DNA from: Turnera subulata
Taxonomy: Eukaryota; Streptophyta; Magnoliopsida; Malpighiales; Passifloraceae
Length of the DNA stretch: 64,000 nucleotides
Assembly (NCBI GenBank): GCA_028386065.3
Contig: JAKUCV010006741.1
Coordinates: 1-64,000 of the forward strand
Direction of reading: 5' to 3'
Part shown: one piece after another, positions 46,601 through 58,380 of the stretch
Layout: every line of letters begins with the position of its first letter
Position numbering within the stretch: the first letter of the stretch is position 1
Program-made: the position numbers and the translations under genes
Notes under the pieces: generated by a model
Seen by the model: the letters and a program-made list of their open reading frames with translations, nothing else
Told to the model about the DNA's origin: nothing
The model's database searches: none

Positions 46601-47929
46601 CTATCCTTCGTGGATGAGCACTTCGGACTCACCCCTCACTTGTGGGCTTTCATCCCGTAGGATGAGTTATTTGTGATACAGGTTTGGTGCATTCCAGACA
46701 GGCTGCGGCGTTATCCTTTGGACAGGGCTCGGATCCATAGTTTGCATCAGTGCCGCATACAGTGTCTTTGTGAGTTACTAAGTCTTCCGTTGTGCATTAT
46801 ATTGCTATTGTTGGGCCATTGGGCCGGTTATGTTGTTATTGTTGTTTTTATTTTGGGCTGTTGAGCCCGAATTTCTGTTGTATACACTATATGCTGGGCT
46901 TGGTTTGGTTGGGTCGGCACAGTTCCGGCACGTGTTTACTGTGTATGGTAAATACGGGTCGGGGCGTTTCACGTACGTTGAGTAATTGGGTGTTCAACAC
47001 TGTGTCTTTTTGGTATTAAGTATAATGGATTAAATAATAAATGTAATAAGGATGTCGATCCTCGGTTTTGGATGGGATGTCTATCCCGGTGTTTTGGTTA
47101 GGGATGTTGATCCCTGAGACTTGGTTTTGAATAATGATAATATAATTGTCACGTGGTAAGTACAGGTACGACCGGATGGTTTGAGACTGTTTTGTGGTGG
47201 CTATGATCTGGGTTACTTGTGATGGGCATGTTGATGCCGGTTTGATTGGGATGTTGATCCCTGAGTTTGATATTGGGATGTTGATCCCGGGTTCTTTTTG
47301 ATCTGGCACCAGGAATAGGATGATAACCTGGTATGACCCTAGCTTATCCGTGACGGGGCCCGGAAAGATAAAATTGGAAATTGGATTTTTATTTAAGTCT
47401 TTTTGGTCTTGGACCAGTTTTGGGTCGAGTCTTTGGTTGGTATATTTTGGCTGTTATGCTTGTTTTCGACCTTGAGTATTTTATAGTGTTGCATATTGAT
47501 CGTCTATCCATGGTTGTGAGCACTTCGGACTCACCCCTCACCTGCGGGCTTTCATCCCGAAGGTGAAGTTGTTTGTAGTGTAGGAACGTACGAGGCAAGC
47601 TGCGGCGCACCCCTCGGGTAGGACTCGGATCCATTAGTTGCATCGGGCTTTGCATATTTTGACATTGAGTTATAAATGCTTCCGCTGTGCTATTGATGTT
47701 GAGATACCCGAGGTCGGGTGTCATGATATTATCTTTGGGCCGTTGGGCCGGATTTTCCTATTGTATTTACTGCTTGTGCCACGTGTCAGCACTGTTGTTG
47801 GTAATCACTGTATGTCGGGTAAATTTAGGTCGGGGTGTTTCATTTTGGTAGCGGAGCGGGCGATAGGTCCTAGGGTGTTTATTGTGCTTGTTTGTTGTGC
47901 TTATTTGTTGTTCATAGCTCGCTCCACAT
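41323..47929 (+). mobile_element. type III gypsy LTR (4.2 kb) with start of internal region
   Basis: TGTAACGACCCGGG at 41323 to ggtcggggtgtttca at 47842, about 4200 bp once the solo LTR inside is removed. It is followed by the primer-binding site TTTTGGTAGCGGAGC (47843-47857) and a short leader (gcgggcgataggtcc, ttcatagctcgctccac) like that of element 1. The rest of the element and about 430 bp of the Sirevirus integrase gene are gone, so a deletion removed both. Features inside: pyrimidine-rich 41960-42040, GC-rich 42040-42600, donor-like GGTAAG (42630), (TA)n at 43611-43649, acceptor-like catatag (44464) and GTGAGG (44510). Confidence 0.8.
44657..46971 (+). mobile_element. solo type II gypsy LTR
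   Basis: 2315 bp from TGTAACAGCCCGGG to cggggcgtttca, with a perfect CGTAC duplication (44652-44656 and 46972-46976). TATA-like tttataat (44983) is followed by a homopurine tract (44993-45278), a GC-rich segment ending GAGGTGAG (45608), an island after tgtacag (45849) and dyads (46020-46380). It keeps the TGGGTCG-bounded block absent from element 1. No coding capacity. Confidence 0.9.
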
Positions 47930-49928
47930 GCTTAAACCAAGCAATCATTAGGCCAATACTCATGAAAACGCCCTATGAATTATACAAGGGAAGAAAGCCT
48001 AACATTTCTCATTTACGAGTCTTTGGATGCAAATGTTTTGTTCATAATAATGGGAAAGATAATTTGGGAAAATTCGATGCAAAATCTGATGAAGGCATCT
48101 TTCTCGTTTATTCATTGCGCAGCAAAGCGTATAGAGTCTTCAATAAACGTACCTTAAGTGTTGAGGAGTCCCCTCATGTTGTTTTTGCAGAAAATGATAC
48201 TCGCTTGGCGAGAAAGGATTTCTGTGATGATCTTGTAGGTACACTTGAGAAGATGTCATTGGACGATAAGGAAGAAGAAGAACAAAGCAACTTACCAAAA
48301 GTGGGATACACCCCTATAGAGGCAAGCTCTCAACACGAAGCTACTAATCTAGAGGAGAACACTCAAAACACAACGGTTGATATCAACCAAGAATTATCTA
48401 GAGAATGGTGAGAGTCTAAAGACCATCCTCTTGACACGGTAATAGGTGATATCAACCGCGGGGTAAGCACTCGTAATTCTCTTCGAAACACTATAGGTCA
48501 TACGGCATTTGTTTCACAAATTGAGCCTACAACCATTTCTGAAGCAATTAATGATGAACATTGGACCTTGGCTATGCAAGAAGAGCTAAATCAATTCAAA
48601 CGTAATGATGTTTGAAAATTGGTTCCAAGGCCCATTGATCATACAATAATTGGCACGAAATGGGAGTTTAGAAATAAACTAGATGAAAATGGCATAATAA
48701 CTAGAAACAAAGCTAGGTTAGTAGCAAAAGGTTAAAATCAACAAGAGGGAATTGATTTTGAAGAAACATATGCACCTATTGCACGCTTAGAAGCTATTCG
48801 CCTATTGCCTGCATTTGCATCATCAATGAACTTTAAACTGTATCAAATGGATGTCAAAAGTGCATTTCTAAATGTCTTCATTCAAGAAGAAGTGTATGCT
48901 AATCAACCCCCAGGCTTTGAAGATCATGCATTTCCTGATCATGTTTTCAAACTTAAGAAAGCACTCTACGGTCTTAAGCAAGCTCCTAGAGCTTGGTACG
49001 AATGCTTGAGCAAATTTTTTTTGGACAATGGGTTCAAAAGGGGGAAGGTTGATACTACACTCTTTATTAAAAGTAAAAAACAATGACATCCTCTTAGTAC
49101 AAATTTATGTAGATGACATCATTTTCGGTGCTACTAACATGTCCTTGTGTAAGGAATTCTCTGCTATGATGACCAGCGAATTTGAGATGTCCATGATGGG
49201 AGAATTGACCTTCTTTTTGGGCCTACAAGTCAAACAAATGAAGGAAGGCACATTTATCTCACAATCAAAGTATTGCAAGGAATTGCTTAAGCGCTTTAAA
49301 ATGGATGGATCAAAGGAAATGGCCACACCAATGAGCACTTCCGAACATCTAGACAAGGATGAGAAAGGTAAGGAAGTTGAGGTCAAAAAGTATCGAGGTA
49401 TGATCGGATCCCTTCTCTACTTAACTGCTAGTAGGCCAGACATTATGTTTAGTGTTTGCTTATGTGCTAGGTATCAATCATGTCCTAAAGAGTCTCATCT
49501 TAAGGCAATTAAAAGAATTATGAAATACCTAATAGGCACAATTAATGTTGGACTATGGTATCCTAAAGGTTCTACACTTCAACTCATAGGCTATTCCGAC
49601 TCAGACTTTGCCGGATGCAAACTAGATCGTAAAAGTACTAGTGGAACTTGTCACTTACTTGGCAGCTCCTTAGTTTCTTGGTTTAGTAAAAAACAAGCTA
49701 GTGTAGCCTTATCCACCACCGAGGTGGAATACATTGCAGCTGGTTGTTGTTGTGCTCAAATCATGTGGATGAAACAACAACTTGAGGATTATGGTCTTAA
49801 CATCAATCACATTCCTCTTAGGTGTGACAATACTAGTGCCATAAGTCTAACTAAGAATCCAATCTTACATTCAAGGACTAAACATATTGACATTAGACAT
49901 CACTTCATTAGAGATCATGTTCTCAAGG
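47930..49928 (+). pseudogene. Sirevirus integrase end, RT and RNase H
   Basis: Resumes LNQAIIRPILMKTPYELYKGRKPN, the integrase C-terminal part, then RT (TKWEFRNKLDENG, QMDVKSAFLNVFIQEEVY, ALYGLKQAPRAWYE) and QIYVDDIIFG, the YVDD catalytic motif near 49108. RNase H shows YSDSDFAGCKLDRKSTSGTC and STTEVEYIAAG. Stops at about 48409, 48614 and 48733 and a frameshift near 49070 make it dead. It ends at HHFIRDHVLKG, where the next base belongs to gypsy gag. Confidence 0.87.
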
Positions 49929-52549
49929 GATGCTGCACAGAGTTCTGGGGGACAGAACAAGAGGTTCCAGACACCAGTGAACCGGTCAGGATATGGACAG
50001 AGCCGGTTCATGCCAGCGAGTCAGGGACGTGGATGGAACAATAACAACTACAACAACCGAGGCAGTTCTTGGACTCAGTCTGGAGGGACTTCATCTTGGA
50101 ATGCTCGCCCGAGACCTCCTCTGTCTCAGGTGAGGTGCTATGAGTGTAACGAAGTCGGGCACTACCGATATGCTTGTCCCACGTTGGGAAGATCTGGAGG
50201 TACGACACCTGTTCAGACAGTGCAAGCTTCAGTTGCTAGTGTTCTTAGTGGTTCTAGAGTTGGCTGAGGCCGAGGACGTGGAGTTGTTCCTGCTAGGACC
50301 CAGTCAACCATGAATCAGAGTGCAGTAGTTCCAAGAGTATTTGTGATTACCGCTGAAGAGGATCCAGAGAATGTCGATGTTATAGCAGGTATTTTTACAG
50401 TCTTTGGTAGTAATACTTATACTTTGATTGATCCTGGTGCTACGCATTCATTTGTTGCGCAAGGTTTTGCAATACAACATAACTATACGGGAGAGAGTTT
50501 AACTTGTCTGATGAGGGTTAGGTTACCTGCGGGTATAGTGGTCAGGTTAACTCATGTGTGCAGAGACGTTTCGCTTTTGTACGATAGCGAGGTTTTTCTT
50601 GCACGGTTGGTTGTGATGAACATGGGAGGTTTCGATATCATCTTGGGGATGGATTGGTTGTTCAAGTACAGTGCTATGGTGAACTGTCGAACCAAGGAAG
50701 TGCTATTGACATCCGATGGTGGGCGAAAGGTTTTGTTGACAGGTATTGGGAGAGCTTCTACTACATGTAGTATCTCTGCTAATCAGGATGTTGGGATGAA
50801 GCCATTGAGTCCAGATGCTTTGTTGACCCATGTCAAGGGTGAAGAAGTTCAGACTCCGATTTTGGGGGACATCATAGTTGTGAGGGAGTTTCCAGATGTG
50901 TTCCCAGAGGATCTGCCAGGATTGCCACCTGACAGGGAAGTCGAGTATACCATCGATTTGATGCCGGGAGTGACACCTATCTCGATGGCACCGACAGAAC
51001 TCCAGGAGTTGAAGAAACAGCTAGATGAGCTGCTCGAGAAGGGATTTATCAGACCTAGTACATCATCCTGGGGATCACCAGTCCTCTTCGTGAAGAAGAA
51101 TGATGGCAGTTTGCGGATGTGTGTGGACTACCGACAGCTGAACAAAGTGACAGTGAAGAACAAGTACCCGCTTCCCAGGATTGATGACCTTTTTTATCAG
51201 CTACAGGGAGCTACTATATTTTCCAAGATTGATATTTGATCTGGCTACCATCAGGTCAAGATTGCAGAAGGACATACCGAAGATGGCCTTTCGTACTCGG
51301 TATGGGCATTTTGAGTTCATAGTGGTTCCTTTCGGCTTGACCAATGCACCTGCAGTTTTCATGTGCTTGATGTACTTGGTCCTGAACGAGTTCTTATACA
51401 AGTTTGTGGTAGTCTTCATCGACGACATTCTGATATATTCCAAGAGCAAGGAAGAACATGAGGAGCATCTGAGGGTAGTACTACAGAGGCTGCGAGAGAA
51501 AGAGTTGTATGCCAAATTCAGTAAGTGCGAGTTCTGGCTTGAGGAAGTTGCATTCCTTGGACATGTTGTATTCGGGGATGGGATTAAGGTTGACCCTGCC
51601 AAAGTGAAAGTTGTTCTAGAGTGGGAGCCGCCCAAGACGGTACCCGAAGTCAGAAGTTTTCATGGCCTTGTAGGATATTACCGAAGATTCATCGAGGGTT
51701 TTTCCTTGATAGCCAGTCCCATGACCAAGCTATTGAGGAATGATCAGGCCTTTGTATGGAGTGATGCCTGCTAGAAGAGTTTTGATGAACTGAAGAAGAA
51801 GTTGACATCAGCACCAGTTTGACAGTACCAAAGCCAGGAGTGGAGTACGTGCTGTTTTGCGATGCTTCAGGTCTTGATTTGGGAGCAGTTCTGATGCAAG
51901 AAGGCCGAGTGATTGCCTATGCTTCGAGACAGTTGAGACCACATGAGAAGAACTACCCGACACATGATCTAGAGACGGCCATAGTGATCCTTGCTTTGAA
52001 GATTTAACGACATTATCTGTTTGGAGAGTGATGCCGGATCTTCACAGATCATAAGAGTCTCAAGTACATCATGACTTAGAAGGAACTTAACCTGCGACAA
52101 CGACGCTGGGTTGAGTTGCTGAATGATTATGATTGTACTATTGAGTATCACCCTGGAAAAGCTAATGCTGTAGCAGATGCTTTGAGCCGGAGACAACCAG
52201 AAGAAGCCTCCACGACCTGCTCGATATCCTCACTTATCGAGTTAAGGAAGATGGGAGTTGATCTGTTAGTTGATGAGGTAGGAGCCTTGTTGACCCATAT
52301 TGAAGTCAAGTCTAACCTGAGAGGCTGGATTGTGGAACTACAAGATGGAGATCCCGACTTGATCAAGCTGAAGGAAGCAGTCCGTAGTGGGAAAGAAGAC
52401 AAGTTTCGCATAGCTGAGGATAGTGCATTGATGCTGGGGAAACGTCTATGTGTACCTAGTGTTGGTGACCTACGCAGTTAGATTTTGGAAGAAGGACATA
52501 TGACGCCGTATGCTATGCACCCTAGAAGCACCAAGAAGTATCAGAATTT
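49929..52549 (+). pseudogene. element 3 gag-RNase H, copy 2 (duplicated segment)
   Basis: Parallels 22993-28386 without the solo LTR: zinc knuckle (CYECNEVGHYRYAC), protease (IDPGATHSF), RT ([10 protein letters not shown] near 51420) and RNase H. Stops or frameshifts occur near 50265, 51237, 51270, 51771, 51823, 52006 and 52480. Relative to copy 1 it lacks 15 bp at the start of RT, between two atggcaccg repeats. It ends at the same base of integrase as copy 1, next to a second Sirevirus LTR and the same AATTT. Confidence 0.87.
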
Positions 52550-54141
52550 TGTTAGAACTCATGCCTCCTTGTCTCATTTCAGGGTTTTGATATTGACAAA
52601 CCAAGCATGACTCATTTGATGACAACCTTGAAGCAAAAAGAAATCAATCAAAGAGCAAAGGTCTAAAGAGAAAAGAGCACAAGAATTGAAGTAACAAGCA
52701 AGAAGAGTTAGGAACACAAAATGTACAAGGGTAAAACACTCAATTCCTCTGAGACATTGGCTCAAAACAAAATCAAATTTTACTCATGCATTCAATAGCA
52801 TCTTTTCAATCATGAAATGTTTTTTTGAGCAATGAAAATCGATGTTCTGGTTTTAGAAATCTATGTTCCTGCCTTCAAACAATCTTTCAAAAACAGGCAG
52901 TAGCTTAAAACATCGATGTTGGAATCCCAAACATCGATGTTCTCATGACCGTTGCACTTGAAAATGTTTTGCAACAGCAAAACATCGATGTCTTGGACAT
53001 CGATGTTCCATCAATTGATGCCTTTAAATTGATTTTCGCAGAACCAAAAATGATTTTACAGAACCAAATGAACATCGATGTTCTTCAAGTCAACATCGAT
53101 GTTCTTCAAGTAAAGATCGATGTTCTTCAAGTACACATTGATGTTCCATGATGATGCTTTCAAAATGATTTCACAGAATCAAATGAACATCGATGTTCTT
53201 GAAGTAAACATCGATGTTCTTAAAGTAAACATCGATGTTCCCTTGATCATCAGCTTTAAAATGATTTTGCTGAACCAAATGAACATCGATGTTCAGTGAG
53301 TAAACATCGATGTTCTAGTGACCGTTGGACTCAATAATCCATATTTACTGGCAAAACATCGATGTTCCCTTTGGTAAACATCGATGTTCTAATGACCGTT
53401 GGTCCAATAATTCAAATTTACTGGCCAAACATCGATGTTCTAAGTTTAAACATCGATGTTGTGCCGTTGTGAGCAGACACCTTTTTCAACATCCATGCTA
53501 TTTTGTCGTTGTGAGCAGACACCTTTTTCAACATCCCATGCTATTTTGTCTAAAGGTTTTTTGGATTGACTCCATAACGATCATACATGTTTTGAGACAT
53601 ATAAATAGAGGATTTACACCTCTGTTTATTAACAATCAACTCTCTACATTTTAAGCATCAATTGTCATACATACATTGCAATTTTTATGAGTCAATTTCC
53701 TTGAGAATTGAGAGTTGCCTTTATATAGCTTTACTTGTTACTCATATCCACTCTTTGAGAGAGCTTTTGTTTGAGTGATTTTATGTGTTGTTCATACACC
53801 TTAAGGGAGGATTGTTCCCTTGTAATAACTCATAGGAAGAGTGTTTTCTTTCTTGAGAGAAGTCTTGAAGTGAGGTATCTTCAAGCCAGTAGAGTTTCGT
53901 GTGACTCGAGCTCTAGGTTTGTATACGGTTTGTTAAGCACTCGGAAGCTTAACCTAGATAGTGAAATCTTCGAGAGAGTTTCTCGGAGGACTGGATTAGC
54001 CACACAAGTTGTGTGTGTGAACCAGTATAAAATTCGGTGTGTCCTTCATTCTTTCAATTCTGCAATTATTTCCTGCAAGTTTTTTATTTTGTCCATAAAA
54101 CGCTATTCACCCCCCTCTAGTGTAGGGCACCTATTTTAACA
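52550..54141 (+). repeat. 3' LTR of the Sirevirus
   Basis: 1592 bp, TGTTAGAACTCATGCC to cctattttaaca, aattt on both sides. The palindrome array runs 52909-53460. It differs from 28387-29943 by substitutions and small indels, including a duplicated gttgtgagcagacacctttt segment near 53464-53530. Confidence 0.87.
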
Positions 54142-55350
54142 AATTTGAGGAGTCATTTTTGGTGGCCACATATGAAGAAAGATGTAGCCGAGTATGTGGC
54201 TAAGTGTATCACTTGTCAACAAGTGAAAGCCGAGCATCAGGCTCCAGCAGGAAAGATGAGATCATTGACAGTGCCAGAGTGGAAGTGGGAGATGATCACT
54301 ATGGATTTTGTGGGTGGATTACCGTTGACCCGGAGACAGCATGATGCCATCTGGGTTATCGTTGATCGACTTACAAAATCAGCTCATTTTCTCCCCATCC
54401 AACAGACAGATACTCTGGATAAGTTGGCAAAACAGTATGTTGCAGAGATTGTGAGACTACACAGGATCCCTAAGTCCATAGTCTCAGACAGAGATCCGAG
54501 ATTCACATCACGGTTCTGGAAGAGTCTGCAAGCAGCTTTGGGAACGAAGCTGAGTTTCAGTACTGCATTTCATCCTCAGACTGACGGACAGTCAGAGAGG
54601 ACCATTCAGACACTGGAGGACATGTTAAGGGCTTGTGCTCTTAATTTCAGTGGGAGTTGGGATCAGTATTTGTCTTTAGCGGAGTTCGCCTATAACAACA
54701 GTTTCCATTCCAGCATTGGCATACCACCGTTTGAAGCTCTTTACGAAAGGAAATGTTGAAGCCCAGTATGTTGAGAAGGAGAAGGGCTCCGTTTCATTGT
54801 GGGTCCAGATTTGGTTAAGCAGACAGTTGACAAGATTCAGGTAGTTAAGCAGAGTATGAGAGCAGCACAGGACCGACAGAAGAGTTATGCTGATAAGCAT
54901 CGTCGTGAGATGGAGTACCAAGTGGGAGAAAGAGTTTTCCTCCAAGTTGCACCTTGGAAGGGTGTTATCAGATTCGAGAAAAAAGGGAAGCTGAGTCCCA
55001 GGTACATCGGACCATATGAGATCGTGGGAAGGGTCGGACCCTTGGCATACAGATTATCTTTACCGGAGGAGTTGTCCCGGATTCATGATGTGTTCCATGT
55101 TTCCATGTTGAGGAGGTACAGATCCGATCCGAGTCATGTGGTTACTACAGCAGATGTTGAGGTCGCAGAGGATCTTACGTATACAGAATTGCCGGAGCAG
55201 ATCCTTGCCCGAGAGGTCAGACAGTTGAGGAACCGAGTCATTCCTATAGTAAAGATTAAATGGAGCAAGCACTCTGCAAACGAGTCCACATGGGAAGTTG
55301 AGGAGCACATGCGTTCTCAGTATCCGCACCTGTTTCCAGCACCGGAGTGA
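54142..55350 (+). pseudogene. element 3 integrase and chromodomain
   Basis: Continues 28386 (MYQN, then LRSHFWWPHMKKDV). The integrase has CITCQQVKAEH, and the catalytic triad is intact in the first open frame from 54145: Asp 54 (TMDFVGG), Asp 115 (VSDRDPRF) and Glu 151 (TDGQSERT), the last two 35 residues apart. A short deletion near 54757-54798 causes a frameshift. The second open frame (54799-55350) carries the GPY/F-type region (RYIGPYEIVGRVG) and a chromodomain at about 55198-55332 (QILAREVRQLRNR, VKIKWSKHS, STWEVEEHM). Chromodomains of this type target heterochromatin; this places element 3 in the Tekay/Del group. Confidence 0.9.
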
Positions 55351-55372
55351 ATTTCGAGGACGAAATTCTTTT

Positions 55373-55385
55373 AAGGTGGGTAGGC
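55373..55385 (+). other. polypurine tract of element 3
   Basis: AAGGTGGGTAGGC directly before the 3' LTR, after gaggacgaaattctttt. Confidence 0.75.
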
Positions 55386-58274
55386 TGTAATAGCCCGGGT
55401 AATTTTTACGTTTTTACCGTCGCTGTAAAATTTATTTTACAGTTATTTACCATTAAAATTAATCTTGGGTAATTAATTTATGGTAATTCGAGCTTTGGAT
55501 TCCGAAACCGAGCCCTGTCCCACGCTCGCAATTTTTCTCCGAATTTTCCTTACCAAGTTGGAATTTTTCGGGTCCAGGAATCTTCAGAAAAGTCGGGTTT
55601 AACCCCGAGTTGTCGGACCATAAATAAAGTCAAGGGGGTACATTAGTTATTTTCTGGTCCGGACAGAACCCGCCTCACATGCTGCACAGTGTTGAGTTCA
55701 CTGTGAAGCCTGTGAGCAGATTGTACTGCCCGTGCCTCACCAGTATTTTGCCCGTGCTTCACCAGCCCTGCCTGCTTAAACCTATGTTTTTCTTTTGTTT
55801 CCAGTACACCCCTCATACCACCAACACCTGCAAACACACACAACATCAGTTCCTTTCCTCCATTGTTTCTGCAAAGAAAACTAGTACACCACAAAACCCA
55901 CCTGCAAACCTCCTACTGCAAAACTCATCTACCAAGCCAACCAGAAAGGAAGAAAAAAAATAAAAAAAAAAACAACAACCACCACACCACCCCGGCTGCC
56001 ACGTCACCCCCATCCCTTTCTTTTTTTTCTTTTTCTTTCTTCTCCTCACCGCCGCCACCGTGAACAGCCGAGACCCCGGCCGAGCCCCCAGTCGCCACCA
56101 CCTAGTCATCGTGTTCCTTGTGCAGCCGTTGACCAGACGCAGCCGTTGACCAGACGCAGCCGTCGCCGCTTAGTCTCGCCGCCCGACGTGCTGCACACGG
56201 CCGAGGATCCAACGAGCAGCCCATCGATCCGCCTCCTCCTTTTTCGCACCCGCCGCCGCCTGTGTTCTCTCCACCACAGCGAGCCGTCGACGACGCTTCC
56301 TCGCGTCTCCTCAAAGTCGCCTGCACCTCCCACAGCCGTCACCTCGCCGATCCGTGCCGCCCGTTCAGTCGCGCCTCCGTCATCTGCAAGCCGAGGTGAG
56401 CAGACCCGTGATGTAGACAATCGGGTTGGGGAGACCCGTTTCGCAGCCGGTTGAGGGCCTCGGGTCGCGTCAGCTAGGGCCTTTGATCAGGCCTTGGTTG
56501 GGCTTTGACCTCGGGCCAGGCAGACCTGTTGGGCCTCACACCTTGGTTTGGGTATAAGCCTGGACTTGAAGGTTTGGGCTGCATAGTCCAGCCTAGTCCA
56601 ATTGATAAAAAAAGAAAGAAAGAATTTCTGGAAATAGATAATAATTCTGAAAAAGGAAGAAATTGGAAAAAAATAAATGATAAAAAAGGGTTATAATTTT
56701 GGGAAATAAGTATAACATTAGAATAACATGGAAATAAAAAAAAATAATAATTGGTAGAAAATATATTTTTGGGAGAGGTATGTTGTACATGGTATAATAA
56801 TTATTTTGTAGAAATAAATATGGAAAGGGTATTATCAAAGAAGTATTGTACCGGAATAATATTCGGGCATAGGTATAGGTATAGGTATAGGTATAGTATA
56901 GTATTCTGACACTCGAAAATAAATGGTGAATTATAACGATAATAGAAATTAACCCGAGGCAGTAACCGAGACGAGTTAGTATTTATTTTTCGGTATACGG
57001 TACTAGCATGACATTTGCATATCACTTATGTGTGCATATTATTTGTTTGATATAGGAGTTGATAACGAGCAGATACCTGAGGAACCGGACTTGGAGTCTG
57101 TTGGACATTTCCAAAACTGATAATCGGCTAAGGAGAGGATGGATAACCTTAGATATGTGCCCGTAATACTGTGTGTGTTTTTGTTGTTTGATTGATCTGC
57201 TGAAATGATTATTGACTGTTATTTGATTGCTATGGAAATTGTTGATGCTGTAGTTGGATTGTGTTTAGACTTGTGGATATTGTGTTGAGATAATGCTGAA
57301 CTGATAACTGTGATTAATTGACGTTATGTGTCTGTTGTTGGTTTGGTCTGTGGAATAATCTGAAATAATGGAAAGTTGGATAATTGAGGATAGAGTAAAG
57401 AAACTGGACTGAATTTGAGATGATGATTTAATTGTCACATGGAGAGTAGTGGTACGACTAGATGGTTAGAGACTAGTTCTGTGGTGTCATGGCCGGTTTG
57501 GTTGGTTGTTGGGGATGTTGATCCCGGATGATGTTGTTATTGGGATGTTGATCCCAGATTTGTTGTTATTGGGATGTTGATCCCGGATTGGTTGTGATTG
57601 GGATGTTGATCCCGGATTGGTTGTGATTGGGATGTTGATCCCGGATTGTGATTTTTCCTGGCATCCAGAATTAGTTAATAACCAGGTACGACCCTAGCTT
57701 GTCCAGTGACGGGGCCCGGAAGATAAAATTGGTAATAATAATAATAAACATTCTTTTGGTCTTGGCTCAGTTGTGTTTTAGTAGAATCTTTGTGTTGTTT
57801 TTGCCTGTGTTTACTTCGAAAGTGTTATGGTTGACAACATATCTCTGTTTATCCTTCGTCAGTGAGCACTTCGGACTCACCCCTCGCCTGCGGGGTTTCA
57901 TCCCGTAGGTTTAGTTGTTTCGTAGATCAGGTACGACGTGCAATGGCTGCTGCTTTCTTCTCCACTTGACTCCGGATCCATACCTCCGCTGCATGTGCAT
58001 ATAAGTCTTCCGCTGCTGTGTCATATATGTTGCTGTGTTGCTGCTTTCCTATAATGCTTGTGATGTTGTTATACTGGATTGTGCTGCTTTGTTGAGCTTT
58101 GAGTGTGGTTTAAATAATGGTCCCCGAGTGTGGGTGACAGATGTTGCTTTGTACTTTTGCTGTATTTGGATTTACCGTGTAGTATTTTGACTGCGATGTA
58201 CTGTCTGTTCCATCAATAAGAATAGTTTCGGCAAGTGTTTACTGTGTATGGTAAATACGGGTCGGGGCGCTTCA
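55386..58274 (+). repeat. 3' LTR of element 3
   Basis: 2889 bp from TGTAATAGCCCGGG to cggggcgcttca. It has a short duplication of gttgaccagacgcagcc (near 56127-56160), GAGGTGAG at 56395, the island after gatatag (57055), five GGGATGTTGATCC-type dyads (57510-57650), the conserved block (57862-57912) and the U5 end. Confidence 0.87.
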
Positions 58275-58380
58275 ATATAGAATTCTTTTATCGATAAAAG
58301 TAGACAATTAAATAATATATAAACAATTATATTGTTCAAATTAATATGCATTTTATTTTTAAAATATATTATTTCTTACC
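58275..58380. other. AT-rich spacer
   Basis: AT-rich DNA between element 3 and the next solo LTR; no feature seen. Its last five bases ttacc are the left copy of that LTR's target duplication. Confidence 0.5.

Larger units (their letters stand above)
28387..54141 (+). mobile_element. Sirevirus (Ty1/copia), formerly autonomous, in the integrase of element 3
   Basis: Flanked by a perfect AATTT duplication (28382-28386 and 54142-54146), which joins element 3 integrase precisely. It has a 5' LTR (28387-29943), primer-binding site, gag (29999-30387 and 39290-40589), protease and integrase start (40675-41322), integrase end, RT and RNase H (47930-49928) and a 3' LTR (52550-54141). It holds a nested non-autonomous Sirevirus and a type III gypsy LTR. 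Its pol stops in RNase H and is joined to a second copy of element 3 gag-pol, so the 3' end of its internal region is missing. Confidence 0.85.
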
